From assembly GCA_947053345.1 (NCBI GenBank), contig CAMRSM010000005.1, positions 62,001 to 126,000 on the forward strand: a DNA stretch of 64,000 nucleotides, given 5' to 3'. The stretch comes from an uncultured Lachnospiraceae bacterium (GTDB lineage Bacteria > Bacillota > Clostridia > Lachnospirales > Lachnospiraceae). The position numbers and the translations under genes were made by a program. A model generated the notes under the pieces. It was not told where the DNA came from and searched no databases. It was given only the letters and a program-made list of their open reading frames with translations. Below, in pieces: positions 10,311 to 19,455 of this stretch (position 1 is the first letter of the stretch; the number at the start of each line of letters is the position of its first letter).

Positions 10311-13300
10311 TTATTTAAAATATGCAACGCCGGACTCAAAAATATACTGGTTCTGCTCCCCGGTGATATTGACCGCGACGGAGTCGCCCCTGCGCTCGGA
10401 ATGTGCCATCTTGCCGAGCACCCTTCCGTCCGGGCTTGTGATACCCTCGATCGCATAATACGAACCGTTCGGGTTGAATGCTTCCTCCATTGTCGGGCGA
10501 CCCGAAAGATCGACGTACTGCGTCGCAATCTGCCCGTTTGCCGCAAGCTTCTTGATCCACTCCTCACTCGCCACAAAGCGTCCCTCACCGTGCGATGCCG
10601 GGACCGAGTAAACCCCGCCGAGTTCTGCCTTCATCAGCCACGGCGATTTGTTTGTCACGACCTTTGTGTAAACGGACTTGGAAATATGCCGTCCGATGTT
10701 ATTTGTCGTAAGCGTCGGGGAATCCGCCTGCTGCGCCGTAATCTCGCCGTAAGGCACGAGCCCGAGCTTGATGATCGCCTGGAAACCGTTGCAGATTCCG
10801 AGCACCAGCCCGTCTTTCTGTTTTAAAAGATCGTTGACCGCGCCCGCGATACGCCCGTTGCGGAACGCCGTCGCAATGAACTTGCCGGATCCGTCCGGCT
10901 CGTCACCCGCGGAAAATCCACCCGGGAACATCAGAATCTGCGCCTCGCGGATGGCCTTTTCAAACGCCTCCACGGACTCACGGATACACTGCTCATTAAG
11001 GTTCCTGAATACGACCGTGTTTACGGCAGCGCCCGCGCGCTCAAAGGCTTTCTGCGTGTCGTACTCACAGTTTGTGCCAGGAAAGACCGGGATGAAGACG
11101 CGCGGCTTCGCAACGCGGTTTTTGGCGGTATAAATCGTCTTTAAATCCGCGAAGCTGCTGCCGGAAGCCTGACCTGCCGTTTCCGCAGCATCCTTCCCGT
11201 CCGTCTTCCCCACATCATACAGCTTCGCCTCGAACGTCTGCCCTTCGTCCACCGCACCGGAATGCATCGGGAATACCTTCTCCAGCGTATTCTCCCACGC
11301 GGAGAGAGCCTCCGCCATCGGCACCGTCACACCGCCGATCTTAAATTCCGCAGCTTCGCCCACCACGCCGAACCAGTCGAACGGGATGCCCGCCGCCTCA
11401 ATCTTCTTCACATCCTCCTGCGCCACCTCAGCGACAAGATTACCGTACTCCGGAAGGAAATACGTCTTCGGATCACGCTCGTTGCAAAGCTCCGCGCCCA
11501 GCCGGTTCCCGAACGCCATCTTGCTGACCGCCTCCGCGATGCCCTTCGCGCCGAGCGCGTATGCGGAAATGATCACGCCCTCCTGCATCAGCTGATGTAT
11601 CTTTCCGTAAAGTCCCATCATCTGGCCGAACTTCGGCAGGCCGTACTCGTCTTTCTCAATAGTGAAACGAAGCAGCGCGCTGCCCGCTTTCTTTAACTCC
11701 GGCGTTACCACATCACCGCTCTTTGCGATATCCACCGCAAAGGAAACGAGGGTCGGCGGCACATTGATCTCGTTAAAACTTCCGGACATACTGTCCTTGC
11801 CGCCGATGGACGGCAGGCCAAAGCGAAGCTGCGCTTCATAAGCACCTAAAAGGGCGGCGAGCGGCTCACCCCAGTGCTTCGGATCCGTGCCGAGGCGGCG
11901 GAAATACTCCTGGAAGGTAAAGCGGATCTTTCTGAAATCCCCGCCCGCCGCAACAATTTTTGCCACGGAGGAAACCACCGCGTACATTGCGCCGTGGTAC
12001 GGGCTCCAGCTTGAAAGGTACGGATCGTAGCCGTAACTCATCATCGTCACCGTGTCACACGCACCAGAGAGCACCGGAAGCTTCGCCACCATCGTCTGCA
12101 CCGGGGTCATCTGGTATTTCCCGCCGTAAGGCATCGTCACGGTTGCCGCACCGATCGAGGAGTCAAACATCTCGACAAGCCCCTTCTTTGAGCAGACATT
12201 CAGATCGGCAAGCATGGAAAGCCACGCAGATTTCAGGTCAAAGCCACCATCCTGCTCTGCTTGCGCCGTTTTCCCGGATTCCCCAGGGCACGCCGTGCCT
12301 GCGTCTGCCCCGCCTGGTTTTTTCACCGAAACTGCAGGATAATCCGCCCCGGTCTTAAAATAATCCTTCCCTTCCTCCGGCATCGCAACAACCGCCGTCG
12401 CTTCCTGATGCGCGCCGTTGGTATCAAGGAAGGCGCGGGAAATATTGACAATCTCCTTGTCCCTCCAGACAAGCACCAGCCTCGGCTCCTTCGTCACCTC
12501 GGCAACGACCACCGCCTCAAGATTCTCCTCCTCGGCAAAGGCAAGCATTTTATCCACGTCCTTCGGGTCAACGACGATCGCCATGCGCTCCTGCGACTCG
12601 GAGATCGCAAGCTCCGTGCCGTCAAGCCCGGCGTATTTCTTTGGTACCTTATCAAGCTGTACGCGCAGGCCGTCCGCCAGCTCGCCGATCGCGACCGACA
12701 CGCCGCCCGCGCCGAAATCGTTGCACTTCTTAATTAAATGTGCCGCTTCCTCACGCCGGAACAGCCTCTGCAGCTTACGCTCGGTCGGCGCATTTCCCTT
12801 CTGCACTTCCGCGCCGCACACATGGATGGACTCGGTCGTGTGCGCCTTGGACGACCCCGTCGCGCCGCCGCAGCCGTCGCGCCCCGTGCGCCCGCCCATC
12901 AGGATAATGATATCCCCCGGGTCGGAATTCTCGCGGATCACGTTTTTGCGCGGTGCCGCCCCCATGACCGCGCCGATCTCCATGCGCTTTGCCACATAAT
13001 TCGGATGGTAAACCTCATCGACAAGCCCCGTGGCAAGGCCGATCTGGTTGCCGTAGGAGCTGTAGCCCTTCGCCGCGCCCGTCACGATCTTGCGCTGCGC
13101 AAGCTTGCCGGAGAGCGTGTCCGCAAGGGAGACGGTCGGGTCGGCAGCACCCGTCACGCGCATCGCCTGGTACACATAGCCTCTGCCGGAGAGCGGATCG
13201 CGGATCGCGCCGCCGAGGCAGGTCGCCGCGCCGCCGAACGGCTCGATCTCCGTCGGGTGGTTGTGCGTCTCATTCTTAAAAAATACAAGCCATTCCTCGG

Positions 13301-14264
13301 TCACGCCGTCAATTTCCACCGGAACCACGATCGAGCAGGCATTGATCTCGTCCGAAACCTCCATATCCTCGAGTTTCCCCTCGGCGCGCAGCTTCTTCAT
13401 TGCCAGCAGCGCAATGTCCATCAGGGAAACATATTTATCGTCCCTTCCTTTGTAAAGAACCTCGCGGTCAGCCTTATAGCGCAGGAAAGAATCCTCGATC
13501 GGCTTCCGGTAATAGCCGTCTTCAAATTTCACATCCGTCAGCTCGGTCAGGAAAGTCGTGTGACGGCAGTGGTCGGACCAATAGGTATCAAGCACGCGGA
13601 TTTCCGTCATGGACGGGTCGCGGTGTTCCTCGTTTTTAAAATAATTCTGGATGTGCAGAAAATCTTTAAAGGTCATCGCTAACCCCAGGGAATCGTACAG
13701 GCTCTTTAACGCCGCTTCCGGCATGTCCTTGAAGCCGTCAAAGATCTTCACATCCTCCGGCGTGTCAAATACCGTGACCAGCGTCTCCGGCTTCACTTCG
13801 CCCGTTTCGCGGGAATCCACCGGGTTGATGCAATATTCCTTTACGCGCGCAAAATCCCCGTCGGAAATTTCACCCGTCAGGATATAGGTCGTGGCGGAGC
13901 GGATGACCGGCTCTTCGGTCTCGCTTAACAGCTTGACACACTGTTCCGCGGAATCCGCGCGCTGGTCAAACTGTCCCGGAAGGTATTCCACGGAAAAGAC
14001 ATGGGCCGTCTCCCCCGCCGCGGTATTTTGCTCCACCGGAAACGTTTCCTCATACAAAATATCCACCGGCGGCTCGAAAAAAATCGTACCGAGCGCTTTC
14101 TGGTAGGTGTTCTCGCTGATGTTTTCGATGTCATAACGGATGAGGACGCGCACCTCCTTCAACCCTTTCAGGCCGAGGTAACTGCGAAGCTCGCTCTTCA
14201 GTTCCTTCGCGCGTACTGCGTAAGCGGCCTTTTTTTCCACATAAATCCTTTTGACGTTTCCCAT
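10311..14264 (-). CDS. purL: Phosphoribosylformylglycinamidine synthase, single chain
   Basis: This enzyme converts FGAR, glutamine and ATP to FGAM in purine synthesis. At 1317 residues it is the long single-chain form, with an N-terminal PurS-like part, two AIRS-type synthetase halves (the first with the RVLDTYWSDHCRHTTF block, then ETHNHPTEIEPFGGA) and a C-terminal glutamine amidotransferase from about residue 1045. In the amidotransferase the nucleophile is Cys1158 (LGICNGFQ) and His1288/Glu1290 (HSERRG) complete the triad. Two Ala/Gly/Lys-rich inserts, around 12245-12330 and 11155-11240, look like flexible linkers and make it longer than usual. The start at 14264 has AGGAG eleven nt upstream. 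It stands alone, without other pur genes. Purine control is expected but no known riboswitch is seen. Confidence 0.97.
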   Translation of the reverse strand: MGNVKRIYVEKKAAYAVRAKELKSELRSYLGLKGLKEVRVLIRYDIENISENTYQKALGTIFFEPPVDILYEETFPVEQNTAAGETAHVFSVEYLPGQFDQRADSAEQCVKLLSETEEPVIRSATTYILTGEISDGDFARVKEYCINPVDSRETGEVKPETLVTVFDTPEDVKIFDGFKDMPEAALKSLYDSLGLAMTFKDFLHIQNYFKNEEHRDPSMTEIRVLDTYWSDHCRHTTFLTELTDVKFEDGYYRKPIEDSFLRYKADREVLYKGRDDKYVSLMDIALLAMKKLRAEGKLEDMEVSDEINACSIVVPVEIDGVTEEWLVFFKNETHNHPTEIEPFGGAATCLGGAIRDPLSGRGYVYQAMRVTGAADPTVSLADTLSGKLAQRKIVTGAAKGYSSYGNQIGLATGLVDEVYHPNYVAKRMEIGAVMGAAPRKNVIRENSDPGDIIILMGGRTGRDGCGGATGSSKAHTTESIHVCGAEVQKGNAPTERKLQRLFRREEAAHLIKKCNDFGAGGVSVAIGELADGLRVQLDKVPKKYAGLDGTELAISESQERMAIVVDPKDVDKMLAFAEEENLEAVVVAEVTKEPRLVLVWRDKEIVNISRAFLDTNGAHQEATAVVAMPEEGKDYFKTGADYPAVSVKKPGGADAGTACPGESGKTAQAEQDGGFDLKSAWLSMLADLNVCSKKGLVEMFDSSIGAATVTMPYGGKYQMTPVQTMVAKLPVLSGACDTVTMMSYGYDPYLSSWSPYHGAMYAVVSSVAKIVAAGGDFRKIRFTFQEYFRRLGTDPKHWGEPLAALLGAYEAQLRFGLPSIGGKDSMSGSFNEINVPPTLVSFAVDIAKSGDVVTPELKKAGSALLRFTIEKDEYGLPKFGQMMGLYGKIHQLMQEGVIISAYALGAKGIAEAVSKMAFGNRLGAELCNERDPKTYFLPEYGNLVAEVAQEDVKKIEAAGIPFDWFGVVGEAAEFKIGGVTVPMAEALSAWENTLEKVFPMHSGAVDEGQTFEAKLYDVGKTDGKDAAETAGQASGSSFADLKTIYTAKNRVAKPRVFIPVFPGTNCEYDTQKAFERAGAAVNTVVFRNLNEQCIRESVEAFEKAIREAQILMFPGGFSAGDEPDGSGKFIATAFRNGRIAGAVNDLLKQKDGLVLGICNGFQAIIKLGLVPYGEITAQQADSPTLTTNNIGRHISKSVYTKVVTNKSPWLMKAELGGVYSVPASHGEGRFVASEEWIKKLAANGQIATQYVDLSGRPTMEEAFNPNGSYYAIEGITSPDGRVLGKMAHSERRGDSVAVNITGEQNQYIFESGVAYFK

Positions 14265-14311
14265 TGTGTGTGGTTCTCCTTTCTGGACGCGTATTTTTAA
14301 ATATCATGGAC

Positions 14312-14429
14312 ATTATACCATGCCGTTCCGACATGGTTTCCCCGCGGATGCACACGGTTCGCCATGGCAGTTGTCCTCCTTCGTCGGACGGCGAACCGGT
14401 GCCGGTATCATGTCTGTCGACATTATACC
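14312..14429 (-). promoter_or_regulatory. Two extended -10 promoters before purL
   Basis: The 13-mer GACATTATACCAT occurs at both 14310-14322 and 14420-14432. Read on the minus strand each gives TGGTATAATG, an extended -10 element (TG-N-TATAAT), at 14312-14317 and 14422-14427. Neither has a good -35. Tandem starts 110 nt apart are likely, with leaders of about 40 and 150 nt. Confidence 0.55.
14355..14398 (-). promoter_or_regulatory. Hairpin in the longer purL leader
   Basis: CGGTTCGCC (14355-14363) pairs perfectly with GGCGAACCG (14390-14398); a further GTCC/GGAC pair lies in the 26-nt loop. It lies between the two -10 elements, so only the longer transcript would contain it. A regulatory role is inference. 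Confidence 0.4.
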
Positions 14430-14552
14430 ATATTTCATCAAAAACCGGAAATCAATATCATAAATCTTTTTCATTAGCAAAGCTTATAAAGCAAATGCTC
14501 CTGAGACATTTGGAAAACGCGGGACACGGATATACCAAAACCAACCTTTTTA

Positions 14553-14582
14553 TTGACTTTTACCGGGTGCGAGTATATACTC
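14553..14582 (+). promoter_or_regulatory. Promoter with palindromic operator
   Basis: TTGACT (14553-14558) and TATACT (14576-14581) are exactly 17 nt apart. The palindrome GAGTATATACTC (14571-14582) covers the -10, a layout and sequence style common for TetR-family repressors. It lies about 110 nt before the condensation-domain gene. Confidence 0.75.
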
Positions 14583-14690
14583 ATAGGCATGATCATTGCT
14601 CACGAGTACAAAAATCCGAAGAACAGGGCAGAAATCATAAATCTTCGGTTTTTATCATAATGCTGTGCATGCGGCGGAATAAGAGGAAAC

Positions 14691-16190
14691 ATGAAAAAGA
14701 GCAAACCAAAACAACAGGGTATCATGGAAAGCCCGTTTGGGTTATACCGGCAATCTTTACCCGAACCCGAACAAAATAAACTAACATTGTTTTTCGAAGA
14801 TATGAAACATCATATCAATCTTGGCGGACAGGAGACCCAAAAAATTCGCGCGGATTTTGAAAATGCATTATTGTACTATTCCTCGCTTGGTTTATCTCTG
14901 AATGATGCACTTAACAGGCTGAGCGTTTCAAATCTCGGCGGTTTTTACGCACGCCCCCCAATGCTTTGGTATAAACTGGATGATGCGGCAAAAATATTTC
15001 CGCTTTCCATGCGGCACGGCCAGATGGCCGTTTTTCGGCAGTCCATCTATCTCAAAGAAAACATCGTGCCGGAAATATTACAAATGGCTCTCAATTTTAC
15101 TATAAAACGATTTCCCAGCTTTGCAACAACTGTAAAAAAAGGTTTTTTCTGGCATTACCTTGATGCATCAAAGCGCAGATATGCCGTCGAACCGGAGTCC
15201 GGCATCCCCTGCAGGCCCCTGCCGATTTCCCGCAGTGCATCGCAGTCATTTCGCGTTGTATATTACAATAACCGGGTAAGTGTTGAATATTTTCATATAC
15301 TGACCGACGGAACCGGGGGAATGATATTTCTCAAGACACTCATCGCAAAATATCTGCATTTGCTTGGAACGGAATGGAGCCAGGCGGAGGGCATACTCAA
15401 TATCAATGACATCCCGGCAAAAAATGAAACGGCAAATGAATTTCTGCGCGCAGAAAAAGCGGAGAATTTATCCGGTTATACGTATCAGCCCGCCCTGCAG
15501 ATGAGCGGGAAAATCTCAAAAGTCCAGCCATGCCGCATCCTGCATTTTAAGCTCGACGCGTCCCTCTTAAAAAATGTTGCCCGTTCAAAAAATGCGACGG
15601 TAACGGCATATATTCTTGCATTATTGTTTATCGCCGGAAAAAGCGCCACCGATGAACCCGAGGGCGAGATGAGCATTCAGGTTCCCGTCAATATGCGGAA
15701 ATTCTATCCCTCCGATACGGTGAGAAATTTCTCCTTATACTGTAGTATAAGACTGCCCGTGGACATTATTTCGGACACAGAATCCGTGATCGGGAATATC
15801 TCACAGCAGCTGAAACAGGAAACCTCCCCGCAGAATATGAGCCGCATGATGGCTTCCACAAAGCGCATGGGCGATCTTTTGCGTTTTATCCCGCTATCGG
15901 TCAAGGCACCGGCTGCCAGATTCATCTTCGGATTTCTGGGTGACAAAGCATTCAGCAATACACTTTCCAATCTCGGCGTTGTGACAATGCCGCCGCAAAT
16001 GGCACAGCATATCGACAGTATGGATTTTATTCTTGCGGGCAGCTGCGGGATGGTAACATTTGGGAATACCACTACACTGTCGGTTGCAAAAAGAACGGCG
16101 GATCCTTCCTTTGAAGAAAAGCTGTATGATTTGTTTCTTGCGGACGGAATCACTCCGGCCGTGGAAGGGAGCGAAGAATATGACGGTTAA
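14691..16190 (+). CDS. Condensation-domain/alcohol acetyltransferase-like protein
   Basis: The 499-residue protein has the acyltransferase motif HxxxDG at residues 202-207 (FHILTDGTGG), the signature of condensation domains and of the related alcohol acetyltransferases. The later segment SNLGVV and the region near VNMRKFYP also fit that fold. No carrier-protein or adenylation domain is attached or nearby, so it acts alone, perhaps acylating a small alcohol, lipid or sugar; the substrate is unknown. The start at 14691 has AGAGG five nt upstream. It overlaps the next gene by 11 nt, so they are translationally linked. The control region at 14553-14582 suggests a TetR-type repressor, whose gene is not adjacent. 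Base composition is somewhat more A/T rich than in neighbouring core genes. Confidence 0.75.
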   Translation: MKKSKPKQQGIMESPFGLYRQSLPEPEQNKLTLFFEDMKHHINLGGQETQKIRADFENALLYYSSLGLSLNDALNRLSVSNLGGFYARPPMLWYKLDDAAKIFPLSMRHGQMAVFRQSIYLKENIVPEILQMALNFTIKRFPSFATTVKKGFFWHYLDASKRRYAVEPESGIPCRPLPISRSASQSFRVVYYNNRVSVEYFHILTDGTGGMIFLKTLIAKYLHLLGTEWSQAEGILNINDIPAKNETANEFLRAEKAENLSGYTYQPALQMSGKISKVQPCRILHFKLDASLLKNVARSKNATVTAYILALLFIAGKSATDEPEGEMSIQVPVNMRKFYPSDTVRNFSLYCSIRLPVDIISDTESVIGNISQQLKQETSPQNMSRMMASTKRMGDLLRFIPLSVKAPAARFIFGFLGDKAFSNTLSNLGVVTMPPQMAQHIDSMDFILAGSCGMVTFGNTTTLSVAKRTADPSFEEKLYDLFLADGITPAVEGSEEYDG

Positions 16191-16749
16191 AATTACTTAT
16201 CCGCATGCGGAAAAGAAAAAAATGCAAAGACAGGATGTGATCCGATGGGCAAAATGGCCGTTTCTGCTCGCAGCTGCCGCCTGTGTTATTGTCAATATTG
16301 CCATTGGTTTCCCGGCATGGTGTCTCATCAGCAACTGGTCGCTTTGGATGGTTTGGTCGTTTTTGATTTCGCCTGCCCTGGTGGAATACAACCGCATCAG
16401 CCTCTGGATCTGTTTTATTACCCATTCTTCCATTCTGCTGCTCATCATTGATACGGTCTTTCCGTCGGGATGGTCGGCAGCCGCAGTGCCGATTGTTGAT
16501 TTCGGCGGGCTGGTCATTGCCAGCATATTGTTTTTCACGGATCTGGAGCGGCAGAAACAAAATATGATGCCTATGCTGCTCCTTCTGATATCCTGCTTTA
16601 TCCTTTTTGCCAGCGGGGCGCTCTTAAAACGCATGAATTGGGAAGTCACTGTGATGGGCGCGTTTGCCGCCGCGCTGCTGGCTGTTTGCCTTGTTGTACT
16701 AAAAAAAGGATTTGCGCGGGAAATCATAAAAAGATTCCATACACGATAA
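16180..16749 (+). CDS. Multi-pass membrane protein (DUF6320-like), partner of the acyltransferase
   Basis: The 189-residue protein has a short Lys-rich cytoplasmic N-terminus with a possible zinc- or metal-free YPHAEKKK segment, then about six membrane helices from residue 25 to 175. Proteins of this type, which I recall as DUF6320, are often encoded directly after alcohol-acetyltransferase-like genes in Firmicutes. The 11-nt overlap with the preceding gene supports joint function, possibly supplying or exporting a membrane substrate. The start at 16180 has GGGAG upstream. The frame is open back to 16060, but that part lies wholly inside the upstream gene. The function is unknown. Confidence 0.65.
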   Translation: MTVKITYPHAEKKKMQRQDVIRWAKWPFLLAAAACVIVNIAIGFPAWCLISNWSLWMVWSFLISPALVEYNRISLWICFITHSSILLLIIDTVFPSGWSAAAVPIVDFGGLVIASILFFTDLERQKQNMMPMLLLLISCFILFASGALLKRMNWEVTVMGAFAAALLAVCLVVLKKGFAREIIKRFHTR

Positions 16750-16755
16750 CGGCAT

Positions 16756-16793
16756 AAAGGGGAGGAAGCACAAAAAACTGCTTCCTCCCCTTT
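16756..16793 (+). terminator. Terminator after the acyltransferase operon
   Basis: AAAGGGGAGGAAG (16756-16768) pairs perfectly with 16781-16793 and is followed by TGTTT. It also lies just past the flotillin stop and may serve both convergent operons. Confidence 0.85.
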
Positions 16794-16805
16794 GTTTAGT
16801 CCATA

Positions 16806-18197
16806 TTATTCCTGATTTTCTGCGGCCGGTATCTCCGCCGCCGTCTCTTTCCCAAGCAGTTGTGGCAGCTCCATCCCCGCCTGTTGGAACAACTCATTCA
16901 ATGGCGGCACGGACTTCATCATCCCGGAGAGGAAATCCGCGGTCGCGGTCTTCCCGTCTCCTTTGCTTCCGCTATCCCAGACCGTAACCTTGTCGATCTT
17001 GATACCCTTGATTGCTTCCACCTGAATCTGCATCAGTTCCTCAAGCTTATCCGCAACGATCAGCTTCACGGCATCGCCCGCGTCACCGCCCGCCGCCTCA
17101 ACAAGCTTTCTCATACCTTCTGCCTGCTTCTCAAGAATTTCCTGTGCACCCCTTGCTTCCGCCGACTTCTTCGCGTAGATCGCGTCCGCTTCACCGCGTG
17201 CCCTGCGGCGCATAACTTCTGCCTCCGCTTCCGCCGCGATCTCTGCCTGCTCCTTCTGGATCTGCGCCTTGACAATGACATCCGCCTGCTGCGTTGCCTT
17301 CTCAAGCTGGGCACGGGTATTTTCCGCTTCCTGCTGTGCCACGTAGGCTTCCTGCTTCGCGCGGGCTGCCTGCACCGCCTCCGCCGCGGTCGCGATGCGC
17401 AGCGCGTCCGCCTCCTTCTCACGGCGGTTTGCCTCGGACTGTGCGACCTCAATCTTCGCATCATTTTCACCCTGGATCGCGCTCGCATTTGCCGCCGCTA
17501 CCTGAATACGCTGATCCTTCTGTGCCAATGCCTGGCCGATCTCACCGTCGCGGTCCTTCTCGGCAACGTTCTTCTTCGCGTCATTGATCGCTTTTGCCGC
17601 GGCCTCCTTGCCAAGCGCTTCGATATAACCGGATTCATCCGTGATATCGGTAACATTGACGTTGATCAGGCGCAGGCCGATCTTCTTTAACTCAATCTCC
17701 ACATTTTTTGAGACCGCAAGCAGGAATTTGTCACGGTCGGTATTGATCTCCTCAATCTCCATCGTCGCGATCACAAGGCGAAGCTGACCGAAAATAATAT
17801 CCTTCGCCAACTCCTGTATCTCGTTTAATTTCAGCCCCAGCAGGCGCTCCGCCGCGTTCTGCATGATGCCCGGCTCCGTCGAGATGCCGACCGTAAAACG
17901 CGACGGCACGTCAACACGGATGTTCTGCTTTGACAGTGCATTGCGCAGATCAACATTGATCGAGATCGGTGTCAGGTCAAGATACTGGAATGACTGGAGC
18001 ACCGGAACAACGAATGCCGCGCCGCCGTGGATACATTTCGCACTGCGCGCCTGCCCATCCTTATCCGTGCCGACCTTACCATAGATTACCATCACCTTAT
18101 CCGACGGACATTTGCGGTAGCGCGACAAAATCCCCGCCACGGCCGCAAACAACACCAGAACCACAACACATACTGCAATAAGTACTTCCATCGTCAT
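16806..18197 (-). CDS. floT: Flotillin (SPFH-domain membrane scaffold)
   Basis: The 463-residue protein has an N-terminal membrane segment (about residues 3-24), an SPFH/band-7 domain (about 30-200) and a long coiled-coil region rich in Ala, Glu, Lys and Gln (about 200-360), ending in a Pro/Glu-rich tail. This is the layout of bacterial flotillins such as FloT/YuaG, which form membrane assemblies that organise signalling and secretion proteins. It follows an NfeD-type gene by 210 nt on the same strand, the usual partnership. The start at 18197 has AGAGGG seven nt upstream; an ATG two codons later is also possible. Control probably comes from the promoter and operator before the NfeD gene. Confidence 0.92.
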   Translation of the reverse strand: MTMEVLIAVCVVVLVLFAAVAGILSRYRKCPSDKVMVIYGKVGTDKDGQARSAKCIHGGAAFVVPVLQSFQYLDLTPISINVDLRNALSKQNIRVDVPSRFTVGISTEPGIMQNAAERLLGLKLNEIQELAKDIIFGQLRLVIATMEIEEINTDRDKFLLAVSKNVEIELKKIGLRLINVNVTDITDESGYIEALGKEAAAKAINDAKKNVAEKDRDGEIGQALAQKDQRIQVAAANASAIQGENDAKIEVAQSEANRREKEADALRIATAAEAVQAARAKQEAYVAQQEAENTRAQLEKATQQADVIVKAQIQKEQAEIAAEAEAEVMRRRARGEADAIYAKKSAEARGAQEILEKQAEGMRKLVEAAGGDAGDAVKLIVADKLEELMQIQVEAIKGIKIDKVTVWDSGSKGDGKTATADFLSGMMKSVPPLNELFQQAGMELPQLLGKETAAEIPAAENQE

Positions 18198-18406
18198 TGG
18201 ACAACCCTCTTTCTGCGCCGCCTTTCTTTATGACAAATCCGTGCCGGACTGCGCAAAAAACACGGATCTGTAAAACGAGTCTCCCGCAAAACAAAATTTC
18301 CGAAAAGCGGAATCCCCCGTTTTTTCTTATTTTTTTCCATACTGTCCCCGCATATTCCCGCCGGGAATACCCCCGCACAAGGACAACTCCAACCTGCTGT
18401 CCGGCA

Positions 18407-19060
18407 TCATATCCTCTCGACCACCACCGTATCCCCCAGCACATCCGTGATGCGCACGGCCGTGCCCGCCGGGATCGGCACATCCCCTTCCGTCACCGCA
18501 GAAAGTTCCACAAAGCCGCTCTCCATTGTAAGCGTCACCTTCCCGCCGTTCTCCCCTTTTTCCGGGATCATGACATAGACAAGCGCCGTCTCGCCGATAG
18601 TGCTCTTGATGCGGAATGTCCCGTTCTCCGCAAGCTTTGCGGAAACCTGTAAAAGCTTCGCGACCACGAACATCATGACCGCCCCCGCCAGAACACCGAG
18701 GAACATGGATGGCATAAGCTGCATGCCGCCCTTTAAAAAGCAGATCGCCACCCAGGAAAACGTCGTCAAAAACGCGACGATACCCTGCAGGGTAAACAGT
18801 TTTAAAGTACCGAACTCCGCGCCTGCCCCGTTTTGGTCGGACACGACATCCGAAAGGTCAATATCATCCAGTGCGATATCGCCCCCGGCATCCATATCAA
18901 AATCAATCCCGGAGGTATCCGATGGGTTCGCGTCTGTGCCGTGTTCCCCGAACCCCAGAACAATCATCACCGTCTGGACGACCAACAGCAAAGTCGATGG
19001 GATCGCGATCACATACAGTACCCTGAGCACCCCGGACAACCCTTCCCACCACGCATTCAT
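18407..19060 (-). CDS. NfeD/YuaF-like membrane protein
   Basis: The 217-residue protein has a helix near residues 12-36, an acidic loop of about 50 residues (many Asp), two further helices (about 90-140) and a C-terminal beta-rich OB-like domain ending AGTAVRITDVLGDTVVVERI, characteristic of NfeD/YuaF proteins. These are encoded beside flotillins and are thought to help their assembly in the membrane. The start at 19060 has GAGAGGAG about eight nt upstream. It is the first gene of the flotillin operon. The promoter TTGACA-N17-TATGAT and the palindrome at 19078-19092 lie directly before it. The acidic loop is longer than I expect for the family. Confidence 0.85.
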   Translation of the reverse strand: MNAWWEGLSGVLRVLYVIAIPSTLLLVVQTVMIVLGFGEHGTDANPSDTSGIDFDMDAGGDIALDDIDLSDVVSDQNGAGAEFGTLKLFTLQGIVAFLTTFSWVAICFLKGGMQLMPSMFLGVLAGAVMMFVVAKLLQVSAKLAENGTFRIKSTIGETALVYVMIPEKGENGGKVTLTMESGFVELSAVTEGDVPIPAGTAVRITDVLGDTVVVERI

Positions 19061-19077
19061 AACACCACTCCTCTCAC

Positions 19078-19092
19078 GTAAATTTTATTTAC
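19078..19092 (-). promoter_or_regulatory. Operator GTAAAT-N3-ATTTAC before NfeD-flotillin
   Basis: A perfect 6+6 palindrome with a 3-nt centre lies five nt after the -10 box, over the expected start of transcription. The same palindrome occurs at the same place in the divergent XRE promoter. Confidence 0.75.
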
Positions 19093-19096
19093 CATC

Positions 19097-19125
19097 ATCA
19101 TATCATTATCTGTAAGTTGTGTCAA
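19097..19125 (-). promoter_or_regulatory. Promoter of NfeD-flotillin
   Basis: Minus-strand TTGACA (19120-19125) and TATGAT (19097-19102) are 17 nt apart. Confidence 0.85.
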
Positions 19126-19194
19126 GAAATTTTGAAAAAATTTCGTTTGTTCTAATCTCTTTCTCACTATTTTCTAAAATACTGTAAAAAATCC

Positions 19195-19222
19195 TTGATT
19201 TTCTGTGTATTTGTGGTATGAT
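19195..19222 (+). promoter_or_regulatory. Promoter of the XRE regulator
   Basis: TTGATT (19195-19200) and TATGAT (19217-19222) are 16 nt apart. The sequence from the -10 onward (TATGATGATG) equals that of the divergent NfeD promoter. The leader to the start codon is about 225 nt. Confidence 0.75.
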
Positions 19223-19225
19223 GAT

Positions 19226-19240
19226 GTAAATAGAATTTAC
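19226..19240 (+). promoter_or_regulatory. Operator GTAAAT-N3-ATTTAC before the XRE gene
   Basis: GTAAATAGAATTTAC is the second copy of the palindrome seen at 19078-19092, at nearly the same distance from its -10 box. It suggests autoregulation and shared control. Confidence 0.75.
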
Positions 19241-19455
19241 TTTCCCGCCGCACTTTCTTCTTTCTGTTTCCATGGACACATTGACATAAGTTCCGGCGGT
19301 GGTTTTGGCAGAATCTTCCGCCTTTTCATATGGTAAATGATCCTGCAATATAAAAGAACCGTGTACCGGACTGGCATCCTCCGTGCACATAAAAGGATTC
19401 CGGCCGCGCTGTGCCGCCATCCCCATACAAAATGCAGCGCAGAAATGAGGGAACT

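Noticed and set aside
12738-13682. 314-codon plus-strand frame inside purL
   Set aside because: Antisense shadow of a GC-rich gene; the Arg/His/Ala composition is typical of such shadows and there is no ribosome site.
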